Positions 19,477-27,691 of a stretch of 32,061 bases of DNA are shown here, piece after piece (positions within the stretch are counted from its first letter, which is position 1; each line of letters opens with the position of its first letter). The DNA comes from a virus, in the IMG/VR virus record IMGVR_UViG_3300042691_022461, positions 1 through 32,061 of that record. One strand, given 5' to 3'. The notes under the pieces were generated by a model. It saw nothing but the letters and a program-made list of their open reading frames with translations, made no database searches and was not told the DNA's origin. A program made the translations under genes and the position numbers.

Positions 19477-21147
19477 TTAACCTCTTATTACTTTATTTAT
19501 CAAATTCCTAAAATAGTTTTCATTAACATTTTCACTTTGTATCATTTGAATTAATCTAGCCTTAAATGATTCCGCAATTCGTTTAACAAATGCAACATAT
19601 GGTGTTTCATCTTTCTTAACACCAAACGGATTATATTTGGTTATTTTAACAACAATACCATCTTCAACTTTGACAACTCTTCTCATTGTATCAATATAGT
19701 ATAAACCATCATCCAAAGGTTGTTTTTTTCCTCGTTTCATTTTAAATAACGAAGCATTAAGTTCTATATTTTCAATAATTAAATCATTAATATCAACTTT
19801 AATAATCTTATCTTCATTATCAGTTTTTCTAGGAGCTTTTTGTTCCTTGTTTGCCGGTCTTTTAGACCTAACCAAATAATTTAAACCTGAAATATTGGTA
19901 ATACATCTATGTCCACCACTATTTCTAAGTACAATGTTCCAACCACTTATAAAAATATTATCTAATATTTCTTTTTCTTCGTCAGATAATTTATCAAAAT
20001 GTTGATTCATTATATTTTGTAATTCCTTTTCACTTACATCTTCATCTTGGATTACATAATCGTTACCATACAATGCTTTTAAATCTCTATATGTGAAACC
20101 AATTGATTCTTCAGTAAACCCTGGGTCACTTTCCGAAATCCATTTTAAAGATGATAGACTAACTTTAATATTTTTAAGTTCAGTTTCAAATTCACTCAAT
20201 ACTTCATCTTTAACTTCACCTAAATTAACACCTTTCAATGCTCTATCTGTCTTAAATGGATTACAAGATACTTGAACCATCCCCATTGGAAATGCTGTTA
20301 TTAAGAAATCACCCTCTGGATTGTTAATAAATGGGGTATACCTATCATAAGAACCTTTTCTCCCAATATAACCTAATCCATATTGAAAGATAATCTTATC
20401 TTCAACATCAATGTCTTTATCTGTTTTTCTATCTTCAATATAATCAATTTGATTTTGTAATAATTCTTCAGATTTTTCATCAAAACTACCACCAACTAAT
20501 TCTTTTATCTTCAAATAAAGATTTATTGCGGATGGGGTACATTCCAATACTAATGTTTCCAAAAATCTATCCTTACTTTTGAATGTTAATAACCATTTAT
20601 TAACAATAAACATAAGCATAAATCTATTCTTAGTACTAGAATTTCTAAAATTAAAGTTTAGAATATCCTGTGGTGTAATATTATATCTAATAAAATCCGC
20701 ACTATCAATTGTTGATATTGCTTGAATATCAGTTCCATAAAATAAATCATTTGGGGATATTACATCAGATACTGTTTTAACATTTGACCTTGAATGTGAA
20801 AATTGTTTTGATTTGGTGAATTCTGCCCCAGCTTGTGTATCGTGGTGATCCGTATGAATTAAAAACATAGGTTTACCATGCGCAAAATCTACCAATACTG
20901 GCATAATTTTACCACTAGCATCTGGTTTCTTAATCGCAAATTCTGATGTTCCATATTGTATAACTTCAGCATCTACTGTTTCAATCCCATATCTTTCCAA
21001 ATACTTTTTCATAGCTAAAGCCGTAGTAACTCCATCCAGTCAAAGGTCCTGATGAAAGTAGATCTTCGCTTTTTTGTAACGAAGTGCAAGAGAATTAATA
21101 TCTCTTATTCCACTTTCAATCAGGACCATTTTTTGTTTTTTAGTCAT
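19477..21147 (-). CDS. DHH/DHHA1 phosphoesterase interrupted by in-frame TGA
   Basis: From ATG 21147 the frame reads MTKKQKMVLIESGIRDINSL...KIYFHQDL, meets TGA (21040-21042), and continues in the same frame LDGVTTALAMKKYLERYGIE to 19477. Without the TGA and one Leu codon the junction reads HQDLDGVTTA, the first metal-binding motif of DHH enzymes. The uninterrupted part (ATG 21012, 511 aa) has TDHHD at 54-58, TIDSADF at 101-107 and the DHHA1 motif NSGGHR at 364-369. Alone it lacks the first motif and should be inactive. Family members cleave small nucleotides or single-stranded DNA ends. Readthrough, stop-codon hopping, a mutation or a sequence error are possible. Confidence 0.85.
21037..21051 (-). 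other. Candidate recoding site CTT-TGA-CTG
   Basis: On the minus strand GAC-CTT-TGA-CTG-GAT lies within the first catalytic motif. CTT and CTG are both Leu codons flanking the stop, the arrangement of known stop-codon hops such as CUU-UAG-CUA. CTTTGAC is also the prfB frameshift heptamer, but a +1 shift here meets TAG after eight codons and would not restore the protein. AGGA just upstream could act as a weak internal Shine-Dalgarno site. Confidence 0.45.
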
Positions 21148-21163
21148 GTTTTATTTTTTTATT

Positions 21164-21172
21164 AATAAATAT
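21164..21172 (-). promoter_or_regulatory. ATATTTATT box before the DHH gene
   Basis: A one-base variant of the ATATTTATA box on the minus strand ends 16 nt before ATG 21147. This supports 21147, not 21012, as the real start of the DHH gene. Confidence 0.35.
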
Positions 21173-21181
21173 CATATAAAA

Positions 21182-21207
21182 TAAAAAAAGGGTCATAACT
21201 GACCCTT
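21182..21207 (-). terminator. Terminator after the methyltransferase pair
   Basis: AAGGGTCA and TGACCCTT pair around TAAC and are followed on the minus strand by TTTTTTTATTTTA. The first arm overlaps the stop codon of 21206-22027. Confidence 0.75.
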
Positions 21208-22027
21208 ATTTGATATTTTTAAAAATATGTGTTATAACATCAATGGTCCACCCATTACCAAGTAATTTAAACCTTTCAGTATTTGAGATTCCCCTTGTAT
21301 AATTTAATGGTACTGTTTGTAATAGTTCACAATCTTGTGGGGTATATTTGTATATCTGACCCAATTCATTTTTACAAAAAGATGAAACCTGTCCTTTATA
21401 CATTGATGCCGTTAAACAAGATGCCTTATCTCTATAAGACTTAACAACATCCTTTCTTGTTCCCCTACCATAGAATGGTAAATCCAAATAGTTTGGATAT
21501 TTGTCCTTAAAGTCTGGAGTGATAACATCACAAATATTTAATCCCAAGTCTTTTGGTTGTGTTATATTTGGAATATTTGTCCAATACAACCTTGGTCTAT
21601 TCTGTGCTGAAACTAATCTACTATTAATCTTAATTGGTTTCACACCAAGATGTTCAGTGATTACATCTTGCCATTCTTCTCTCATTACAACATTCTCCAA
21701 TAAAAAATACTTTGGATTTGTTTCTTTTAATAGTCTAACATACTCAAAGAATAATTTACTCCTTGGGTCATTGAAATTCAATTGTTTTCCTACCTTTGAG
21801 AATCCTTGGCAAGGCGACCCACCTATTAATAAATCAATTTGTGGTAAATCACTTCCTTTAATTTCCGTTATATCCCCCAATTGAATTGTGTTGGGGTAAT
21901 TTTGTTGTGTAACCTTAATTGAACTTTTATCAATTTCTGACGCAAAATACTTATCATATTTTATTCCAATTCTATTTAGAGCAATTTGGCCACAACTAAT
22001 TCCGTCAAACAAACTTAATACATTCAT
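21206..22027 (-). CDS. C5 cytosine DNA methyltransferase, copy 2
   Basis: A 273-residue DNA (cytosine-5) methyltransferase with motif I LFDGISCGQIALNR, catalytic motif IV GGSPCQGFS, motif VI FLLENVVM, motif VIII SAQNRPRLYWTN and motif X LLGNGWTIDVITHIFKN. It is short for the family because the target-recognition part is small (about 175-225, including DLPFYGRGTRKDV). The start overlaps the stop of the upstream paralogue by 4 bp. No restriction enzyme gene is adjacent, so protection of phage DNA from host restriction is the likely role. Target sequence unknown. Confidence 0.93.
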   Translation of the reverse strand: MNVLSLFDGISCGQIALNRIGIKYDKYFASEIDKSSIKVTQQNYPNTIQLGDITEIKGSDLPQIDLLIGGSPCQGFSKVGKQLNFNDPRSKLFFEYVRLLKETNPKYFLLENVVMREEWQDVITEHLGVKPIKINSRLVSAQNRPRLYWTNIPNITQPKDLGLNICDVITPDFKDKYPNYLDLPFYGRGTRKDVVKSYRDKASCLTASMYKGQVSSFCKNELGQIYKYTPQDCELLQTVPLNYTRGISNTERFKLLGNGWTIDVITHIFKNIK

Positions 22028-22875
22028 AATTTAATATTTTTAAAAATATGTGCAATGACATCAACAGTCCATCCATTACCCAACATTGAATATCTATGGA
22101 TGTCACTTATCCCACAATTTGTGTAATTTACTGGTACATTCTGTAATCTCTCACATTCATTTGGTGTTAGTTTTCTTATTCTTCCACCCTGTAATAATCT
22201 AATTGAGTTATGATGAGGTAGAGTTAATGTTGGACATTTCCTATCTAACTTTACTTTTTTGTTATATACATCAATACAGGCAACATTTGGTGCGTTATCT
22301 ATATTAACTTTATTGAGTAATAATTCTGTGTTTCTTTCTTTTAACCAATATTTTTCATCAAATTCATCATCCAAAATATCCTCAATGAAAATATTTTTAT
22401 TTTTAGGTTGAGTTACATTTGGAATATTTGTCCAATATAGTCTTTGTCTATTTTGTGCTGACACTAAATTGCTATTAATTTTGATAGGTTCAACACCCAA
22501 CCCCTTTGATATTATATCCCTCCATTCTTTTTTCATCACAACATTTTCTAATAGAAAATATTTTGGTTGTACTTCATTCAAAATTCTAACAAATTCCCAA
22601 AATAAACCACTTTTACCATCAAAACCAGTTCCATTACCTGCTGATGAAAAACTTTGACAAGGACTGCCCGCAATTAACAATTCAATTGATGGTAAATCAC
22701 ATCCTTTAACATTCTTTACATCACCCAACTGAATAGTTTTTGGGTAGTTGTGTTGGGTTACTATTATCGTTTGAGCATCAATCTCAGAAGCATAATAGTT
22801 ATCATATTGAATATATGCTCGATTTAAGGCTAATTGTCCTCCGCTCATCCCATCGAACAAACTTAATACATTCAT
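22024..22875 (-). CDS. C5 cytosine DNA methyltransferase, copy 1
   Basis: A 283-residue tandem paralogue of 21206-22027, with motif I LFDGMSGGQLALNRA, motif IV AGSPCQSFSSAGNG, motif VI FLLENVVMKKEW, motif VIII SAQNRQRLYWTN and motif X MLGNGWTVDVIAH. The target-recognition part (KYWLKERNTELLLNKVNIDN...) differs from copy 2, so the two enzymes probably methylate different sites. It overlaps the HAD-like gene upstream by 4 bp. Multiple methyltransferases would protect against several host restriction systems. Confidence 0.93.
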   Translation of the reverse strand: MNVLSLFDGMSGGQLALNRAYIQYDNYYASEIDAQTIIVTQHNYPKTIQLGDVKNVKGCDLPSIELLIAGSPCQSFSSAGNGTGFDGKSGLFWEFVRILNEVQPKYFLLENVVMKKEWRDIISKGLGVEPIKINSNLVSAQNRQRLYWTNIPNVTQPKNKNIFIEDILDDEFDEKYWLKERNTELLLNKVNIDNAPNVACIDVYNKKVKLDRKCPTLTLPHHNSIRLLQGGRIRKLTPNECERLQNVPVNYTNCGISDIHRYSMLGNGWTVDVIAHIFKNIKL

Positions 22876-23234
22876 TTAAACACTTCTATTTTTGCTTCTG
22901 TTTTTATTAATTCACTCCAAGTTCCTTTGTATGTTGTTGCTTTGACTGGTCTATTATCAATCCAATGATATTCTTGACCATCCTTACATCTTGGTTTATC
23001 CATTATTAGTCCGTGGAATTTGAATCCTTTCAATCTTAACCAATCTTCCGTAATATGTCTATCTTTTGACTCTCTTGCGGTAAAAAAAGTTATAATGTTT
23101 CCTTCATCATACCATTTATTTAACATCAATCTACTTTCTTCAAAGTGTAATGCAAATGGAAATAAATGGGAATCTTCATTGTTAATGTCTTCACATATTG
23201 TTCCATCAATGTCAATCAAAAAAATCTTATTCAT
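22872..23234 (-). CDS. HAD-superfamily phosphatase-like protein
   Basis: A 120-residue HAD-type protein with motif I FLIDIDGTICED (Asp8, Asp10), motif II FFTARESK (Thr53 region) and a C-terminal WIDNRPVKATTYKG, where a conserved Asp may bind Mg. KPRCKDGQEYHW holds a candidate motif III Lys. The short length and absent cap domain suggest a nucleotide or polynucleotide phosphatase, as often found in phages. It begins with an ATGA overlap with the remnant third methyltransferase frame and is coupled to the methyltransferase genes. Confidence 0.8.
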   Translation of the reverse strand: MNKIFLIDIDGTICEDINNEDSHLFPFALHFEESRLMLNKWYDEGNIITFFTARESKDRHITEDWLRLKGFKFHGLIMDKPRCKDGQEYHWIDNRPVKATTYKGTWSELIKTEAKIEVFK

Positions 23235-23287
23235 AATTCTATGTTTTTAAATATATGTGTTATTACATCAACTGTCCAGCCATTACA
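23231..23287 (-). pseudogene. C-terminal remnant of a third cytosine methyltransferase
   Basis: The minus strand encodes CNGWTVDVITHIFKNIEL and a TGA that overlaps the next ATG. This matches motif X of both complete enzymes (GNGWTIDVITHIFKN). No other methyltransferase motif precedes it, and a TAG occurs in frame about 24 nt upstream. The bases 23288-23351 hold no gene; GGGAGG and CCCCC beyond the DUF3310 stop may form a weak terminator. Confidence 0.7.
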
Positions 23288-23351
23288 CAAATCTTCAACC
23301 TTTATGGGCTAAGGATAATTTGAAAAAGAAAAATAAGTTAAACGGGGGATT

Positions 23352-23609
23352 TTAACCTCCCTTTTGTTCTTCTATTATTTGTATTTTTCTGTTCAAATAG
23401 AATTGAGCCTTTTTCAAATCCTCCAATTCTTTTGTAGAGTCTTTTTTTCCAGCACGACTTATATATTTGAAACAATTCCCCAAATGGAAATCAAAATTAT
23501 ATACTTCAATAATTTTGATAACTTCATAGGTTTTATCATTACCAAATTGGTAATGACTGGGGTGATTAACCATTTCTTTATTTTCCCAAGTTTTCATTAA
23601 GGTCTCCAT
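23352..23609 (-). CDS. DUF3310 family protein
   Basis: An 85-residue protein with the DUF3310 signature: VNHPSHYQFGNDKTYEVIKI and FHLGNCFKYISRAGKKDSTK, followed by the helix ELEDLKKAQFYLNRKI. DUF3310 (SaV-like) is common in phages and is often labelled nucleotide kinase without biochemical proof. The start at 23609 overlaps the upstream gene; ATG 23597 is an alternative. The family supports the phage origin of the window. Confidence 0.88.
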   Translation of the reverse strand: METLMKTWENKEMVNHPSHYQFGNDKTYEVIKIIEVYNFDFHLGNCFKYISRAGKKDSTKELEDLKKAQFYLNRKIQIIEEQKGG

Positions 23610-23803
23610 TTTTGATAAGTCGTTTTATTTTCTTCTCTATTACTTTCAATATTCTTTTGGTCTTCAATTAATTTTTCCAAAGTTTTATCTAGTAAATTGT
23701 TTCCATTTTCTTTTTCCAAAAGATAATGTGATAATTGAATAATTTTGGTTTCTTTCCAACCTTTTCCATCGGTTAGAGTCATTCTTAGTTTAAGGTTTTC
23801 CAT
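23597..23803 (-). CDS. Small charged hypothetical protein
   Basis: A 68-residue protein (MENLKLRMTLTDGKGWKETK...) with a beta-like N-terminus and a long charged helix (YLLEKENGNNLLDKTLEKLI, EDQKNIESNREENKTTYQKW). It overlaps the DUF3310 gene and is probably co-translated. Function unknown; the helix could mediate dimerisation. Confidence 0.6.
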   Translation of the reverse strand: MENLKLRMTLTDGKGWKETKIIQLSHYLLEKENGNNLLDKTLEKLIEDQKNIESNREENKTTYQKWRP

Positions 23804-23824
23804 ATGATTATTAGATTTTAGTAA

Positions 23825-23858
23825 ATAAAAAAAGGTTCTAACTTTTGTCAGAACCTTT
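23825..23858 (-). terminator. Terminator after the surface lipoprotein... upstream side of 23803 gene
   Basis: AAAGGTTCT and AGAACCTTT pair around ACTTTTGTC-like bases, and the minus strand continues TTTTTTTATTTA. It lies 20 nt after the stop of 23878-25140 and ends that transcript, before the unit starting at 23803. Confidence 0.75.
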
Positions 23859-23877
23859 AAATAAGTTTGTGTTTAGA

Positions 23878-25140
23878 TTAAAACTCTAATAACTGATTTG
23901 CTTGTTCCGACCAAGTCCAATTGAATATTGTTTTGTTTGCACCAACACTTCTATTAGCCACACTGGTTGCATATGAACTTGTTCCATTTTTGAACACGTT
24001 ACTCAATAAGACATTTGTAGGAAGTATAGCTTGTAAATTTGAAAAAGTCAAAACTCCGTTAGTTAAATTATCTATAGAACATGTAGAATTTGTTGGATTT
24101 GATATTGATAAATCACCTCTTCCACTAATCGCTGGATCTGGAAAATCAAAGAAGAAAATATTTTCAAAACTTCCTCTTGGGCAAGCTCTAAAATCACCCA
24201 ATTCAGCTTCAATACTACCTTTAACTGAACCATTTTTAATTGTATTTGAAGCCAAATAAGTACCTTCAGGACCATCAATTTCCAATGCGTGGTCTGTTGC
24301 ATTTCCACATATTACAATGAAATTATTTAATGTTCCACCCCAAGATTGGTCAGTATCAATTGCATCATCACCTGAATACCAAACAATAAGATTATTAACA
24401 TTTACATTACCACCAAAGAATTCAATACCATCATCTTGGTTTCCAACAATTTCAATATTTTCAACTATTGTTGATGAACCAACACCACCCAATGTTAAAC
24501 CATTGATTTCATTTCCGTTTCCAATATTTGCACCTCCGTGTCTAATTGAAACATATTTTAATACACCAGAATTGTCATTTGGATTATTCCCACCATATAA
24601 GCCATTTAAGTCAGTTGTTGGTATTCCCTCAATTTGAACTTCAGATGCTGAGGCTGATATTGGAGCATAACCTAAAATAATCACACCACCCCATAAACCT
24701 TGTGAAGTTGGGTCTAAATTTGGACTTACAAAGTTACCATTTCTTACTTGTTCCAATGTGATTTCATCCGCAACAGATGTAAAGATGATTGGTAAGTTTG
24801 ATGTTCCTTCTGCGATTAATTTAGAACCTCTTGATACTAACAATGCAGTTGCATTTGAACCTGTACCAGCTTGTCCTTTAATAATTGTTCCTGGTTCAAT
24901 TGTGAGTGTTGCACCATTTGTGATGGTAATTCTTCCGGCCAATTCATAAATGTTGTCGGATGTCCAAGTTGTGTTTGTTGTAATATTGGTCGTGACTAAA
25001 ACATTTGTTGATATACCTTGACAAGTACCATCAACACAAATTTGTCCATTTGGACATATTGTATCAACACATTTATCTTTTTTTCCACAAGATGTTAAAA
25101 TTGTTGCTAATACAATAAATAAAAATAAAACTTTTTTCAT
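23878..25140 (-). CDS. Surface lipoprotein with beta-helix-like repeats
   Basis: A 420-residue protein with a lipoprotein signal MKKVLFLFIVLATILTSCGK (Cys18), a small Cys-rich segment CVDTICPNGQICVDGTCQG like an EGF module, then Gly/Asn/Ile-rich repeats typical of right-handed beta helices (ELAGRITITNGATLTIEPGT, KYVSIRHGGANIGNGNEING, TIVENIEIVGNQDDGIEFFG). It is placed on the outer membrane or cell surface. Such proteins occur in Flavobacteria-type genomes, often as surface or adhesion proteins. Together with the TonB receptor it is a second host-envelope type gene. It may be transferred host DNA or a surface-altering phage gene. Confidence 0.85.
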   Translation of the reverse strand: MKKVLFLFIVLATILTSCGKKDKCVDTICPNGQICVDGTCQGISTNVLVTTNITTNTTWTSDNIYELAGRITITNGATLTIEPGTIIKGQAGTGSNATALLVSRGSKLIAEGTSNLPIIFTSVADEITLEQVRNGNFVSPNLDPTSQGLWGGVIILGYAPISASASEVQIEGIPTTDLNGLYGGNNPNDNSGVLKYVSIRHGGANIGNGNEINGLTLGGVGSSTIVENIEIVGNQDDGIEFFGGNVNVNNLIVWYSGDDAIDTDQSWGGTLNNFIVICGNATDHALEIDGPEGTYLASNTIKNGSVKGSIEAELGDFRACPRGSFENIFFFDFPDPAISGRGDLSISNPTNSTCSIDNLTNGVLTFSNLQAILPTNVLLSNVFKNGTSSYATSVANRSVGANKTIFNWTWSEQANQLLEF

Positions 25141-25210
25141 AAAATAATTTTTTTGGTTTATTAACTGATTATATATAATCTTGGTTTGTTAATAAAACCA
25201 AATTTCAATA

Positions 25211-25912
25211 TTACCTTATTGCTAAGTTTTTTGTCTGTAATACATATGACATAACCTTTCTCTTGAATAATGGAATTAGAGTTTCTTCCATCGGTAATTC
25301 TTTAGCGCAATGAAGATAAAATGCTGGTAGTGTATTATCTGGTGAATGAATATGTTTTAACAAATTATCCTCAAGTTTTTCCTCAATATTGAAGGTGTTA
25401 CTACCCTTATACTTTCTAATATTGTACTCCCAAATCTTGATTATTTGGTTAGATTTGGTATAGAAATAACCTTTCTTGGAGGTTAAATTATCTTCATTAA
25501 AGATTGATACTATTTCAATTGAATCATATACAACTGTCCATAATGATTTGATAATATCAAAATAATCTTGGAGTTTGGATAAACTATATTGTAATATAGT
25601 TTTGAGTTCGTTTAATTCGGTGACTTTGAGTGGGGGTAAATCTTTTGTTTTTAAATCAATAAAAGTTAACTCATCATCATAATTGGTGAGTTTCTTATCT
25701 GTATATAATATTTTATTATTTTTGATGATGTTTTGGACATTTGCAAGATGTAGTGTTATTTCAGTAAACATAGGATAGACTTTCATCTCTTCCAATTGTT
25801 TATTCAATTTTTGGAAATAACCTAATAATACATATTGTTTCTGTTCTGCGTCTATGACTCCATCAAATATCCAATCTGTGTCCATCACAAACTTTAATTT
25901 ATTTTTTCTCAT
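25211..25912 (-). CDS. Hypothetical protein, helical
   Basis: A 233-residue protein (MRKNKLKFVMDTDWIFDGVI...) rich in helices (KQYVLLGYFQKLNKQLEEMK, LKTILQYSLSKLQDYFDIIK) and with FTEITLHLANVQNIIKNNKI. No signal peptide, metal site or nucleotide motif. Its position directly after a large tagged gene would fit a virion or assembly protein, but there is no direct evidence. Family not recognised. Confidence 0.65.
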   Translation of the reverse strand: MRKNKLKFVMDTDWIFDGVIDAEQKQYVLLGYFQKLNKQLEEMKVYPMFTEITLHLANVQNIIKNNKILYTDKKLTNYDDELTFIDLKTKDLPPLKVTELNELKTILQYSLSKLQDYFDIIKSLWTVVYDSIEIVSIFNEDNLTSKKGYFYTKSNQIIKIWEYNIRKYKGSNTFNIEEKLEDNLLKHIHSPDNTLPAFYLHCAKELPMEETLIPLFKRKVMSYVLQTKNLAIR

Positions 25913-25947
25913 ATCAAAAATATAATTAAAGTTTTTTAAAAAATAAA

Positions 25948-27348
25948 TTAATTGTTTCTTATAACAACAAAATTGTATCTAATACCATTAGGTCCTGTTA
26001 TATAAACATCATCATAACTTCCATCCCAACTTGATAATGTACCAATACCATCATGATCAACAATGTCTTCAGCGACTCCTCTCACATTAACATAATATTG
26101 GATTCTATCATCCTCATCCATACCTCTTAACCAACTAACTGGGTCATCCATAGCTCTTCTAACATAATAACTTACTTTTTCTTCAATCATTTCCTCTGTT
26201 GGTTCATCATCAGGTTCAATACTATCAAATTCATCTTGAGCCTTTTCAATATTCTCTTCAATTTGTTCAATTTCTTTTTCTAATTTACTTTTTTCATCCT
26301 CATCTTCGGTATCTTCCAATTCTTCTTCTTTTTCAGTTTTGAGGTCTTCCATTTCATTGATATAATTTTCCAACTCTTCTTTTCTTTCTTCTTGTTCGTC
26401 AGTTAATTCATAATCATCTTGTCTAAAATAACTTTCTGGACTATCTCTTATATCGTTATCATAGAACTCCTCAATATATTCCCTAATAGCATCTTCATCA
26501 AGATTACTCTCTATTATATATTGGTTTATACCATCCAATCCAATATCATCCAATAAATTTTCTGTATTTTCAATTGCAGCTTCATACATATCATCATAAG
26601 TTCCAACCATATATTCTTGATTTCTCAATCCAGTAACCTCAAAACTATATAATGTTCCATAAGGTTTATAATTTGTTGGAATTATATAATATACATCAGC
26701 ATAGTTCTCTTGTAATTCTTCTATTTCATCCTCTAAATCACTCATTTCATCATATATGTAGTCTTGTGAATCTTCTTCAGTTGGGTTATATGTACTTTTT
26801 AATTCTTCTAATTGTTGTATTTTTGTATTTAATAATTCTTTGGTTTCATTATCCATTTCATCTAGTTTACCCTCACTAACTAAATGGTTGAATAAAGCAT
26901 TTGCTGCCAATCCTTCTTCATCAATGTTTGGATTGGTCAAATCCCAATCACCATCTTCTCTTCTTGATTCAGCTTCAGCCAATTTTTTTAATTCTTCTCG
27001 TCTAATTCTTTTAGCTTCAACTGGTGAACCAGAATCCCAAATGTGTTTCTTAACTTGAACTCCCTCAACACTAGAAATATTTGTATTCCCTATATCCAAA
27101 CTCCCATCAATATAAGCAATATTACCCAATGTTTTAATTGGTTTACCCCTTAAATCCAAATCACCAGTCACATATAATTTTTTACCCTCAAAGAATTTTG
27201 GTTTTAGAACAGTACTTGAATAAGAGGCCAATTCCAATATATTCAATAATTCTTTTGGACTTATTTTATAATATTCACCCTCTTCTTGTTCTTTTATAAC
27301 TTTAATCAAGTGTTTAAACTGACCTTGACTTAATATAATTTTTCGCAT
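25948..27348 (-). CDS. Tagged large acidic coiled-coil protein
   Basis: A 466-residue protein starting MRKIILSQGQFKHLIKVIKE (IKE at 18-20, tag end). Residues about 55-100 hold LRR-like lines (LYVTGDLDLRGKPIKTLGNI, AYIDGSLDIGNTNISSVEGV). A long, very acidic coiled coil follows (about 180-215 and 315-380: ELENYINEMEDLKTEKEEEL...). The C-terminal part (YYVNVRGVAEDIVDHDGIGT, SSWDGSYDDVYITG) looks like a globular domain. Its pI must be very low; acidic internal head proteins that bind packaged DNA counter-ions or host factors are known in large phages, but this role is inference. Confidence 0.75.
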   Translation of the reverse strand: MRKIILSQGQFKHLIKVIKEQEEGEYYKISPKELLNILELASYSSTVLKPKFFEGKKLYVTGDLDLRGKPIKTLGNIAYIDGSLDIGNTNISSVEGVQVKKHIWDSGSPVEAKRIRREELKKLAEAESRREDGDWDLTNPNIDEEGLAANALFNHLVSEGKLDEMDNETKELLNTKIQQLEELKSTYNPTEEDSQDYIYDEMSDLEDEIEELQENYADVYYIIPTNYKPYGTLYSFEVTGLRNQEYMVGTYDDMYEAAIENTENLLDDIGLDGINQYIIESNLDEDAIREYIEEFYDNDIRDSPESYFRQDDYELTDEQEERKEELENYINEMEDLKTEKEEELEDTEDEDEKSKLEKEIEQIEENIEKAQDEFDSIEPDDEPTEEMIEEKVSYYVRRAMDDPVSWLRGMDEDDRIQYYVNVRGVAEDIVDHDGIGTLSSWDGSYDDVYITGPNGIRYNFVVIRNN

Positions 27349-27379
27349 ATTAATATATATTCAATTATTATTTACATAA

Positions 27380-27402
27380 TATAAATAGTTTAGATATTTA
27401 TT
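27380..27402. promoter_or_regulatory. Divergent promoter-like boxes
   Basis: A minus-strand CTATTTATA (27380-27388) faces the gene at 27348 and a plus-strand ATATTTATT (27394-27402) faces the gene at 27441. Both are one-base variants of the recurrent ATATTTATA box. The 92-bp divergent region otherwise holds only A/T-rich leader DNA. Confidence 0.35.
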
Positions 27403-27440
27403 AATGAATTATATTCATAAAAAAATAAAACTACTATGCA

Positions 27441-27584
27441 ATGGCTTGTGGATGCAAAAACAAACAACCTCAACAACCTGCCCCTTCAACTTCAACTCCT
27501 GTAACTCAGACTACTAATCAAACTAACAACAGTATTCAGGAGTCTATCAAAAAAGTTGTAGAAAAATACTACACAAAAAAGTAA
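27441..27584 (+). CDS. Tiny MACGC protein (47 aa)
   Basis: Read from the plus strand: ATG 27441, TAA 27582-27584. The product is MACGCKNKQPQQPAPSTSTP, a Thr/Asn/Gln-rich linker (VTQTTNQTNNSIQE), then a helix SIKKVVEKYYTKK. The N-terminal Cys-Gly-Cys could bind metal or form a disulfide; the middle is disordered. It has its own box and a strong terminator, so it is a monocistronic unit, suggesting high expression. Function unknown; a small virion decoration protein is conceivable. Confidence 0.55.
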   Translation: MACGCKNKQPQQPAPSTSTPVTQTTNQTNNSIQESIKKVVEKYYTKK

Positions 27585-27612
27585 AATTTTATTTGGGGAG
27601 ATTTAATTTAGA

Positions 27613-27638
27613 AGGGGACAATATGTCCCTTTTTTTTA
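27613..27638 (+). terminator. Terminator after the MACGC gene
   Basis: GGGAC and GTCCC pair around AATAT and are followed by eight T residues. A near copy ends the next plus-strand gene at 28229-28253. Confidence 0.8.
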
Positions 27639-27666
27639 TTAATAATTAACTTTTAATTAATTACAC

Positions 27667-27675
27667 ATATTTATA
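27667..27675 (+). promoter_or_regulatory. ATATTTATA box before the tagged gene at 27692
   Basis: An exact copy of the box ends 16 nt before ATG 27692, immediately after a terminator. Confidence 0.45.
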
Positions 27676-27691
27676 AAATAAAAAATTGACT

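Noticed and set aside
21037-21045. prfB-like +1 frameshift at CTTTGAC
   Set aside because: A +1 shift gives DWMELLRL and then TAG, whereas the conserved DHH motif continues in frame zero after the TGA.
24072-24637. Open frames on both strands inside the surface lipoprotein gene
   Set aside because: They overlap the complete lipoprotein frame and give low-complexity, unrelated products; they are by-products of the coding strand.
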